From the NCBI GenBank assembly GCA_025800385.1, contig JAOXRS010000244.1, forward strand, positions 62,001 through 126,000: 64,000 nucleotides of DNA, read 5' to 3'. The DNA is from Candidatus Albibeggiatoa sp. nov. NOAA (GTDB lineage Bacteria > Pseudomonadota > Gammaproteobacteria > Beggiatoales > Beggiatoaceae). The notes under the pieces are model-generated. The model saw nothing but the letters and a program-made list of their open reading frames with translations. It did not search any database and was not told the DNA's origin. Shown here in pieces: positions 1 to 7,551 of this stretch (within the stretch, counting starts at the first letter, position 1; each line of letters starts with the position of its first letter). Made by a program: the position numbers and the translations under genes.

Positions 1-115
1 GAAATTGCTCAATTAACAATTTTAGATCATTAATTTTCACCGCTTTGGTACTTTTTGAATCAAGATATGGGCTACCATTGAATCGATATTTTTTTATTTT
101 CTTTCTATTCTTCAT
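1..115 (-). CDS. partial gene of unknown function, N-terminal end only
   Basis: The minus strand opens with ATG at 115 and stays open to the window edge, giving 38 Lys-rich codons that begin MKNRKKIKKYRFNG. A GAGG Shine-Dalgarno-like sequence lies 8 bases upstream of the ATG, which supports a real start. No family is recognisable from so short a piece. Confidence 0.4.
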   Translation of the reverse strand, partial: MKNRKKIKKYRFNGSPYLDSKSTKAVKINDLKLLIEQF

Positions 116-431
116 GATATTGGCCTCGCTTTACTTTTTAACTCAATTTAAAAAATGATTAATGTATTTGTTGTCACATTTATACTAAGCAAATAATTAA
201 GGTGATACGCCATTGTTTAATATATTGTGAATTATGTAAACTACCCTTAATCACATTTGAGCCTACAACATTGAATCAGGAGCAGACTAACGATTAGCAT
301 TCATATCATTTTCTATCTAAATTCTGCTCTAAAACTATATTTGCATATCATAAATTAAAAATACTCTTAACTTAATCTCAAATCATACGCTATTATCTTT
401 GCACATTTTCTTTAACGGACAAGGATAAGCA
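116..431. other. AT-rich divergent intergenic region
   Basis: This non-coding stretch separates the leftward partial gene from the rightward beta-helix gene. Apart from a candidate promoter at 367-396 I see no RNA gene, repeat or strong hairpin in it. Confidence 0.6.
367..396 (+). promoter_or_regulatory. candidate sigma-70 promoter of the first beta-helix gene
   Basis: TTAACT (367-372) and TATTAT (391-396) are separated by 18 bases. The -10 box lies 35 bases before the ATG at 432, which has an AAGGA ribosome binding site. The match is imperfect and the region is AT-rich, so chance agreement is possible. Confidence 0.35.
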
Positions 432-3341
432 ATGACGCGAATCAAGCGATTAATATTGCTGTGTGGACTATTTCTATTCAGCAATTTGGCATGGAGTCAA
501 ACCTTTTATCTCAGTAATCAAGGCAGTGATACTGCTGACGGACTCAGTCCTCAAACCGCGTGGCAACATCTCAGCCGCTTAAATACCGCTCTACGTGACC
601 AGCAAATCCAAGCAGGCGATAGTGTGCTATTTGAACGAGGCAGTGTTTTTTACGGAGAAATTTTTTCCGATCGGGTAAAAGGTGACCCCAATCAACGTGT
701 CACATTTAGTGATTATGGCGATACACTGGCAGCTCTGCCAAAGATCACAGGTAATGTACCCATTAACCAATGGACAGCAACCACCATTAATGGCAAATCT
801 ACTTGCGTGGCAGACAGTGGCAATTTGCAAGACTTGGATGCAGAAAAAGGGCAATACGGCAGTTATAACATCAACGATATGATTGCAGGCAAAGTACAAA
901 CTACGCCAACCTATCTATATTTTGATGGACAATTACAAGACCTCGCTCGCTACCCCAATCGTGGGCAATTCTTGTTCATGGGTGATAACACTAAGGGTAA
1001 AATCATTCTTGACCCTGAATTAAATACTGTACCCCAACGTGCAAAATGGGTGGGCGCAATCGCTGTCACGCGAGATTCTAATTGGACTTATACCCAATCA
1101 CCTGTTGCTAGCATCAATCATGACTCATTGACTTTAGAACACAGCATTTTAGAAAGCCTTGCGCCCAATAATGGTTATTTCTTACAAGGTAAATTGGCGG
1201 GTTTAGATGCTCCGCATGAATGGTTTTTAGATGCCGCGGCTCGTAAGATTTACTTTACCCCACCTGCTTCAATTCGCTGTGACCAATTGGATAATAGAGT
1301 GCAAGTCACTGTCTTTGAAAGAGCTATGTCAGTGCATCAATACACAACTATTGAGAATCTACATTTTGACGGTTATAGCGATAGAATACTGCACTTAAAT
1401 AGTCGTTCAGCACAAATCTATCTGAAAAACAATATATTTACCCGTAGTTTAAAAGCTGCTTTTGGCTCTGGCACAACAGAAGTAGTCATTACAGGTAATG
1501 TATTTCGGGATATTCTCGACTCTGCATTGAGATTTTGGCCAACTCAACAGACTACAATCGAAGATAATTTGTTTTTAAATATTGGTTTATCGCCTCAAGC
1601 AGCGGGAGAATACAATGCAATCTTGCTCGGTGCAAATGAACCTGAAACCTCTCATAGCCATCGAATTGTAAATAACCATATCAAAAATGTTGGATACTCA
1701 GGGATTGTGTTTCGCGTGGGCAGTAATCAAGCAGGTAAAGAAAGCATCATTGAGCGTAATATTATCGAACATGCTTTAAGCACTTTGGCAGATGGTGGCA
1801 GCATTTATTTAGAAGATTCAAATGGGGTATTAATACGTGACAATCTATTGTTGAATGCTTATGGCGATAAAGCTAGCTGGAAACGTGGACAAGGCTTTTT
1901 CCCTCAAACCGCTTTTGCATTTGGCTTTGCGCTGTATACATCGAACAATCACAACTCGCAATATCTTAACAATACGGTGATTAATCATGACGATGGCTTT
2001 CATGCAACAGGCAGTGTGCGCAATAATATTTTGAAAAATAATACCTTTTATGGCAATCGAGAACAGCAGGCTAAAATGGGCATGGGCAAAGCAACTGATA
2101 ACTTAGGCTATCAAGTGACGCACAATATCTTTTATAACACTGATCCGATTCAATATAGTTTGCGCCAGAATGCACCTCAGAAAGCATGGCATTATGGGCA
2201 GTTCGATTACAATTATTATAACCATCCCTATAATAACAATTTTTATGCTTTAGGTGGCAAGAGCAACGAAGCTGAAAACTTCTATTATGCTGGGGTGCAG
2301 TTGTATCGTTGGACAGATCAAGAACCTTACAATTATTTTTATAACTTTAATGGCTGGCAGCAATTAGATGGCAATGACCAGCATTCTAAAACGGACTTGC
2401 AAAAATGGTCAGTGATTAAAATCGATGACATACTGTATGAGATGGACAGCCCAATCACGGGTAATTTGATTAAAAATGCAGACTTTGAAACAGGAATTTC
2501 ACCATGGGAAGTCTCAGGTGGTCAAATTGAAACAACGACTCAATTAGATGGGCAGGCATTGAAAGTCATCAACAGCCATCAATCATATTTTGTGCGGGTC
2601 AATAATGGTGAACCTTTGCCGCTACAGCAAGATGGCTATTATATGTTGCGCTTTAGTATTAAACGTGAAGCTGAAGCAAATATTCAAGTTGGCATTTATA
2701 ATCGGGTGAATCAATATTCCAGTAAGCCTGCATTAAGCCGCGTGTACCGTTTACCTTCTGGTAAGAAACGTTTTGATTATCAATATTTATTTAAGATGCA
2801 AGCCATATCAGAAGACATGCGTTTATTTTTCTATATGGAGCAAGACGACCCAGATTATTGGTTAGACAATGTCAGTTTACAGCAAGTGAATTTACGCCCT
2901 GCCATGCCTGCAACCGAACGTTCTAAAATCTTTATTAATCCTTATCCCGAAGCGCGTCAATACAATTTGGGTGGTTTGCCATATCGTGACTTAGATGGAA
3001 ATACGGTGAGTGGTAAGATTGAGGTTGCACCATTTAGCTCACAAATTCTCGTGCGAACTGATGCCAGTAATAAACGTCCTGCAGCATTGTCTGCACCACA
3101 ATTACGCTTAACCCAAAAACTACGTACAGTGGTATTAGGTTGGGAGGCAATTGCTAATGCAACAAATTACCGTTTGTATTATGCACAAAATGCAGAGCAA
3201 ATTAACTTTATCGATGTGGGCACATTGACCCATGGTATTTTTGATTTGCCTGCTAACACAAAATTGTATGTTGCAATTCAAGCTATGAATGAAATGGGGA
3301 ATAGCGCACTATCTAACGTAGAATATATTGATTTACAATAA
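432..3341 (+). CDS. secreted right-handed beta-helix protein with CBM-like and Fn3-like C-terminus
   Basis: A 969-residue exported protein. Residues 1-22 form a Sec signal peptide ending in AWSQ. The mature N-terminus (YLSNQGSDTADGLSPQTAW) is the usual opening of DUF1565/pectate-lyase-like beta-helix proteins. Residues of about 300-600 are rich in Asn ladders such as NNIF, NNTF and RNIL, typical of parallel beta-helix coils. From about 675 a jelly-roll, carbohydrate-binding-like region begins (NADFETGISPWEVSGG, ending YWLDNVSLQ). The last 90 residues resemble a fibronectin type III domain (VVLGWEAIANATNYRLYY). The family includes polysaccharide lyases and epimerases as well as non-enzymatic adhesins. 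No catalytic residues can be assigned by eye. A second beta-helix protein lies at 7552-10344. An extracellular polysaccharide-related role is an inference. Confidence 0.85.
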   Translation: MTRIKRLILLCGLFLFSNLAWSQTFYLSNQGSDTADGLSPQTAWQHLSRLNTALRDQQIQAGDSVLFERGSVFYGEIFSDRVKGDPNQRVTFSDYGDTLAALPKITGNVPINQWTATTINGKSTCVADSGNLQDLDAEKGQYGSYNINDMIAGKVQTTPTYLYFDGQLQDLARYPNRGQFLFMGDNTKGKIILDPELNTVPQRAKWVGAIAVTRDSNWTYTQSPVASINHDSLTLEHSILESLAPNNGYFLQGKLAGLDAPHEWFLDAAARKIYFTPPASIRCDQLDNRVQVTVFERAMSVHQYTTIENLHFDGYSDRILHLNSRSAQIYLKNNIFTRSLKAAFGSGTTEVVITGNVFRDILDSALRFWPTQQTTIEDNLFLNIGLSPQAAGEYNAILLGANEPETSHSHRIVNNHIKNVGYSGIVFRVGSNQAGKESIIERNIIEHALSTLADGGSIYLEDSNGVLIRDNLLLNAYGDKASWKRGQGFFPQTAFAFGFALYTSNNHNSQYLNNTVINHDDGFHATGSVRNNILKNNTFYGNREQQAKMGMGKATDNLGYQVTHNIFYNTDPIQYSLRQNAPQKAWHYGQFDYNYYNHPYNNNFYALGGKSNEAENFYYAGVQLYRWTDQEPYNYFYNFNGWQQLDGNDQHSKTDLQKWSVIKIDDILYEMDSPITGNLIKNADFETGISPWEVSGGQIETTTQLDGQALKVINSHQSYFVRVNNGEPLPLQQDGYYMLRFSIKREAEANIQVGIYNRVNQYSSKPALSRVYRLPSGKKRFDYQYLFKMQAISEDMRLFFYMEQDDPDYWLDNVSLQQVNLRPAMPATERSKIFINPYPEARQYNLGGLPYRDLDGNTVSGKIEVAPFSSQILVRTDASNKRPAALSAPQLRLTQKLRTVVLGWEAIANATNYRLYYAQNAEQINFIDVGTLTHGIFDLPANTKLYVAIQAMNEMGNSALSNVEYIDLQ

Positions 3342-3366
3342 ATTAATTAGCATTTTTCTGTAACCT

Positions 3367-3393
3367 CTAACTCTCAAACTATCTGGGAGTTAG
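3367..3393. terminator. hairpin after the beta-helix gene, weak terminator candidate
   Basis: CTAACTCTC (3367-3375) pairs with GGGAGTTAG (3385-3393), a 9-bp stem with one wobble and a 9-base loop, 26 bases after the stop codon. No T-run follows on the plus strand, so intrinsic termination is uncertain. Confidence 0.35.
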
Positions 3394-3594
3394 CTGTCAT
3401 CGTGAATCTAAGATATTCATTAAACTTTGATTGAATATCATCGTCTATCTAATGATTTGAGTAAATGCTGATCCCAAATAGAGTAATTGCACAGAAAATA
3501 CAGCCTGCCATCAATTTTAGATTGAAACCTGCTAACCATATACTTAGAATGCAATTTTATCACTTAAAAAAGCTTGCTTTTAAAATAGAATAAT

Positions 3595-4974
3595 ATGCAA
3601 AAACGTCTTTTTATTTTAGACACTAATGTGTTAATGCATGATCCGACTGCGATTTTTCGCTTTCAAGAGCACGCCATTTATTTACCCATGATTGTGCTTG
3701 AAGAGCTAGACGCTGCCAAAAAAGGTATGTCAGAAGTATCGCGCAACGTGCGTCAAGTCAGTCGATTTTTAGATGATTTGATTAGCTCTGTCGACAATTT
3801 AACTGATGGTGTCACCCTACCGATTTCTGCTGAACAAACCGAGGCAGGTCGTCTTTACTTTCAAACCGAATTATTACCTGAATCAGATTTAACCCGTTCT
3901 CTTCCCGGAAACAAACCAGATAATACCTTACTTAGCACCGCGATTACGCTTAAGCAATCTGGACAATTTAAAGATGTCACTTTGGTGTCAAAAGACATCA
4001 ATATGCGAATTAAAGCCCATGTATTGGGTATTCATACTGAAGACTATACCAGTGATAAAACCTTGGATGACATGGATTTATTGTATACAGGTATGGAGCA
4101 ACTAGAGCCTGATTTTTGGGAGCAACATAGCAAGTCGCTTGACTCTTGGAAAGAAGAAGGGCGTACATTTTATAAAGTCACAGGCCCTGCCGTACAACAA
4201 TGGCACACCAATCAATTTTTATATACGGATGATGAAAGCCGATTTAATGCGATAGTGCGTGAGTGTGGTGAAACTGATGCAACCATGGAGCTGGCTAAAG
4301 ATTTCACCATGGAAAAAAACAGTGTTTGGGGTGTGACCGCACGTAATTTAGAGCAGAATTTTGCTTTGAATTTACTCACTGATCCTGAAGTCGATTTTGT
4401 TACATTAGTAGGCCCTGCGGGTACGGGTAAAACTTTGCTTGCACTCGCCGCGGGTTTAGCGCAGACCTTAGATCAATCTTTGTATCGTGAAATTATTGTT
4501 ACGCGGGTCACCATCCCTGTTGGGGAAGACATTGGTTTCTTACCCGGAACAGAAGAAGAGAAAATGACCCCTTGGATGGGTGCACTAGTGGATAATTTAG
4601 AAGTGCTTGCGCCGACTGAAGAGGGTGGCGATTGGGGACGTGCGGCAACAGCTGATTTATTGCATAATCGGATTAAAGTGCGTTCGCTTAACTTCATGCG
4701 GGGACGAACATTCTTAAACCGTTATATCATTTTGGATGAAGCGCAAAACTTAACGCCAAAACAGATGAAAACGTTTGTGACCCGTGCAGGCCCTGGATCA
4801 AAAATTATTTGTTTGGGTAACGTTGCACAAATCGATACGCCATATTTGACAGAGACCAGTTCTGGTTTAACCTATGTGGTTGATCGATTTAAACAATGGG
4901 AACACAGCGGCCATGTAACCTTGCAACGTGGTGAACGTTCTCGTTTAGCTGATTTTGCATCACAAAGCTTATAA
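3595..4974 (+). CDS. PIN-PhoH fusion ATPase
   Basis: A 459-residue cytoplasmic protein of the PhoH2/YlaK type, with a PIN ribonuclease-like domain fused to a PhoH P-loop ATPase. The PIN domain opens with FILDTNVLMHDP (Asp8 is a metal ligand) and covers about residues 4-150. Walker A is GPAGTGKT near 273-280, and Walker B is IILDEAQN in the C-terminal third. Length and architecture are normal for the family. Members are thought to couple RNA unwinding to RNA cleavage, but substrates are poorly defined. The gene stands alone, with a good terminator after it at 4992-5036. The ribosome binding site is weak, but the start agrees with family N-termini. Confidence 0.9.
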   Translation: MQKRLFILDTNVLMHDPTAIFRFQEHAIYLPMIVLEELDAAKKGMSEVSRNVRQVSRFLDDLISSVDNLTDGVTLPISAEQTEAGRLYFQTELLPESDLTRSLPGNKPDNTLLSTAITLKQSGQFKDVTLVSKDINMRIKAHVLGIHTEDYTSDKTLDDMDLLYTGMEQLEPDFWEQHSKSLDSWKEEGRTFYKVTGPAVQQWHTNQFLYTDDESRFNAIVRECGETDATMELAKDFTMEKNSVWGVTARNLEQNFALNLLTDPEVDFVTLVGPAGTGKTLLALAAGLAQTLDQSLYREIIVTRVTIPVGEDIGFLPGTEEEKMTPWMGALVDNLEVLAPTEEGGDWGRAATADLLHNRIKVRSLNFMRGRTFLNRYIILDEAQNLTPKQMKTFVTRAGPGSKIICLGNVAQIDTPYLTETSSGLTYVVDRFKQWEHSGHVTLQRGERSRLADFASQSL

Positions 4975-4991
4975 TCATTGACTGATAATAT

Positions 4992-5036
4992 GCTGGTAAA
5001 AGATAAATATTGAATAAGTGCTTTTGCCAGCTTTTA
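4992..5036 (+). terminator. intrinsic terminator of the PhoH gene
   Basis: GCTGGTAAAAG (4992-5002) pairs with CTTTTGCCAGC (5021-5031), an 11-bp stem with one wobble, followed by TTTTAAT. It lies between the convergent PhoH and rimI genes. Confidence 0.7.
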
Positions 5037-5042
5037 ATATGC

Positions 5043-5510
5043 TTATAAACTTAATCCAAACATCAAAGCATTTTCACGCCCTTCCTTGGCTGGATAGTAA
5101 TTACGCCGTACCCCAATTTGATTAAATCCCATGGCATGATATAAGCGGATGGCTGCTTCATTAGAGGGACGCACTTCTAATAAGATTTCGTCCACCTCTT
5201 TAGCTCGTGCCGAATCCAGCAAATAATTCAATAAAATACGACCATAACCACAATTTTGATAATCGGGGTGTATGCAAATATTTAAAATGTGCGCTTCTTG
5301 TGGATGAGCAATTAACATCAGCGCATAACCGAGCAAGACTTGATTGTCTTCTAGTACAAAGTTGTAATAATGCTTTTTAAAACAATCTTGAAAAATACGT
5401 TGTGTCCATGGAAAAGGATAAGCAGCAGACTCGATTAACATAATATCTGTTAGATCAGCTTCTAACATGGGACGTATCACTAATTCGGGTTGGGCTAAAA
5501 CGGCACTCAT
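5043..5510 (-). CDS. rimI: ribosomal-protein-alanine N-acetyltransferase RimI
   Basis: A 155-residue GNAT acetyltransferase. The acetyl-CoA-binding motif A is visible as HPDYQNCGYGRILLNYLL, and the C-terminal part contains EVRPSNEAAIRLYHAMGF and the aromatic RRNYYP characteristic of RimI, which acetylates the N-terminal alanine of ribosomal protein S18. The start codon overlaps the stop of the upstream glycosylase gene as ATGA (5507-5510), so the two are translationally coupled. Length is normal for RimI (about 148-160). Confidence 0.9.
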   Translation of the reverse strand: MSAVLAQPELVIRPMLEADLTDIMLIESAAYPFPWTQRIFQDCFKKHYYNFVLEDNQVLLGYALMLIAHPQEAHILNICIHPDYQNCGYGRILLNYLLDSARAKEVDEILLEVRPSNEAAIRLYHAMGFNQIGVRRNYYPAKEGRENALMFGLSL

Positions 5511-6277
5511 AAACCTTGTTCTGTAATAATCTGTTTAATTAGTTGTAAATCTTCCCATGCTTTACGTTTTTGCAAATTGCTACGTAGCAAATAAGCGGGG
5601 TGATAAGTGGCCAAAACCCTCACGCCTGTATCCGCATAGGACAGTGTTTGTTTACGACTTTGGTTACGTAATGCCCCCATCGCTTTGTCATTATCTAACA
5701 AGAATGTAGCAGCAACACGACCCAAAGCAATAATCACTTTTGGTTGAATCAGTGCAATCTGGCGTTTTAAAAATGGTGTACAACATAATTTTTCTTCAGC
5801 GGTGGGATTGCGGTTGTCTGGCGGCCGACATTTTAAAATATTGGCAATGAAAATATCTTCACGTTGTAACTGAATCGCATACAGCATTTTGTTTAATAGT
5901 TGCCCAGCCCGTCCTACAAATGGTTCGCCTTTTCGGTCTTCATCTGCACCGGGGGCTTCACCAATGAGTAAAATATCTGCATTGGGGTTACCAACGCCGA
6001 AAACGGTTTGTGTGCGGCTTTGATGCAAAGGGCAAGCGGTACATTTTGCAACTTCTTGCCGTAACTCATCCCAGCCAATGTGATCTACTTGTACAGGTTT
6101 AGTAGGTGTTGGAGTAGCAGGTTGAATAACAGGTTTGACTTGAGGTTTTACTGCAACAGGTGGAGGGGACGATCTCACAGGCATTTCTGGCGCAACGTGC
6201 TCAACAATGAGTTCACGTCTGACCCAAATATCAATGTCCATTGTGCGTAAATAATCTTGGTGTAAATCGTCTAACAT
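5507..6277 (-). CDS. family 4 uracil-DNA glycosylase (iron-sulfur type)
   Basis: A 256-residue DNA repair enzyme that removes uracil from DNA. Motif A is [20 protein letters not shown] and the C-terminal motif is HPAYLLRS. Cysteines for a 4Fe-4S cluster appear in CTACPL, KCRPP and KLCCTPF, as in family 4 enzymes. Residues 1-75 are a Pro/Val-rich extension (many PxxPTPTKP-type runs) also seen in proteobacterial members, which are sometimes annotated as phage polymerase-related proteins. An AAGAGG ribosome binding site precedes the ATG at 6277. The gene is coupled to rimI downstream. Confidence 0.88.
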   Translation of the reverse strand: MLDDLHQDYLRTMDIDIWVRRELIVEHVAPEMPVRSSPPPVAVKPQVKPVIQPATPTPTKPVQVDHIGWDELRQEVAKCTACPLHQSRTQTVFGVGNPNADILLIGEAPGADEDRKGEPFVGRAGQLLNKMLYAIQLQREDIFIANILKCRPPDNRNPTAEEKLCCTPFLKRQIALIQPKVIIALGRVAATFLLDNDKAMGALRNQSRKQTLSYADTGVRVLATYHPAYLLRSNLQKRKAWEDLQLIKQIITEQGL

Positions 6278-6476
6278 ATCGCGCCTCTTATGATAGGTCG
6301 CTAGTGTAACATAGTGTTTTAGTATTCATGATGTTTGCTCAGTTTTTAGAATTATCTTGAATAAATTATTAAGAAAAATACTTTGTGGGATCGCACTGAT
6401 AGGATATAGATTATAATTCTATATTACATAATGATTACCTTAAAAAAATAAACTGATCTAATGCTAAAGGGATAAA

Positions 6477-7532
6477 ATGATGTATAGGCGTTCACATTAT
6501 TTATGCTTGTTCTTGCTGTTAATAAGTCAACTTGTATTGGCTCACCCAGGTAGAAAGGATGCTAGTGGTTGTCATAAAGACTCAAGTACAGGTTCGCGAC
6601 ACTGTCATAATGATAGTAGTTCTAGTACAACCAAGCCAACTTCTACTACCACAAACTCTAATAATGTGACACAACCAAGTACATCTACAGATACTAATAC
6701 AACAATATCACAACAAAAACCCTTGCTTAGCTGTGATATTTTAAAGAGTTGCAATGAGATAAATTCATGCGATGAGGCACTCTATCAACTTCAAGTATGT
6801 AAGAATACTAATTTAGATACAGACTCAGATAATATACCTTGTGAAGAAATATGTATTATTCAATCTTCAGATAATGAAAGCCAAAGTACTGAAAAAAATG
6901 ATGAAAGTGTAAGTAACAATCAAGCCTCTCTCAATATTTCCTTACCTGACTTTAATGCAGCCTTTGAGAATGGTTTAAAAGCAGCACGAGCTCAATGTAA
7001 AAATACACCTGAAACATGCGGTATTAAAATAAATGATTATATACAACAAGGTAAACAAATATGTATTGATGATCCTAAAAATTGCGGAATTGATGTACAG
7101 GCTAATATAAATAATCAAAAGGGTTCTGAGCAAGAAGTCAATACAGAAAATACCCAAATTGATTTACTTGAAAAAGGCAGACAACAATGTATAAATGATC
7201 CTATATCATGTGGTATTGATACAGAATCAAATCCAGATATTGAAGCAATCAGACAACAATATGCTCGATTGGGCAAGCAATCTTGTATGAATAATCCTGA
7301 TTCCTGTGGATTGATGAAACTAGAAGATATTCCAGTATGTGACACAAAAAGTCATATTCCTGTATTGAATAATCAATTAGAACTCTATGTTCCAATTTTA
7401 TATTACTTCCCACTTCCAGAGAGTACAACTCCTGTTAAGCTATGGACTCGTGCCACTCTAAAAGAGCCAGCTGAATTTACGGAAGGAAAACAATGGCTTT
7501 TAATCAATGAGTCTGGTTTTGTGCCTAAATAA
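6477..7532 (+). CDS. secreted YHYH/Excalibur protein with four CxxxPxxCG repeats
   Basis: A 351-residue exported protein. Residues 1-22 are a signal peptide ending VLAHP. It is followed directly by a YHYH-type His/Cys motif (HPGRKDASGCHKDSSTGSRH) and a Ser/Thr-rich linker. An Excalibur-like calcium-binding motif follows (CNEINSCDEALYQL, then NLDTDSDNIPCEEIC; the usual DxDxDG lacks its final Gly). Four copies of C-x3-P-x2-C-G occur between about residues 165 and 285 (QCKNTPETCG, ICIDDPKNCG, QCINDPISCG, SCMNNPDSCG). The last 70 residues form a small separate domain. ATG at 6477 has an AAAGGGA ribosome binding site. Function is unknown; disulfide-stabilised, metal-binding cell-surface roles are possible. 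The codon composition is more AT-rich than its neighbours. Confidence 0.8.
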   Translation: MMYRRSHYLCLFLLLISQLVLAHPGRKDASGCHKDSSTGSRHCHNDSSSSTTKPTSTTTNSNNVTQPSTSTDTNTTISQQKPLLSCDILKSCNEINSCDEALYQLQVCKNTNLDTDSDNIPCEEICIIQSSDNESQSTEKNDESVSNNQASLNISLPDFNAAFENGLKAARAQCKNTPETCGIKINDYIQQGKQICIDDPKNCGIDVQANINNQKGSEQEVNTENTQIDLLEKGRQQCINDPISCGIDTESNPDIEAIRQQYARLGKQSCMNNPDSCGLMKLEDIPVCDTKSHIPVLNNQLELYVPILYYFPLPESTTPVKLWTRATLKEPAEFTEGKQWLLINESGFVPK

Positions 7533-7551
7533 ACATAATTCTGTGTGAGCT

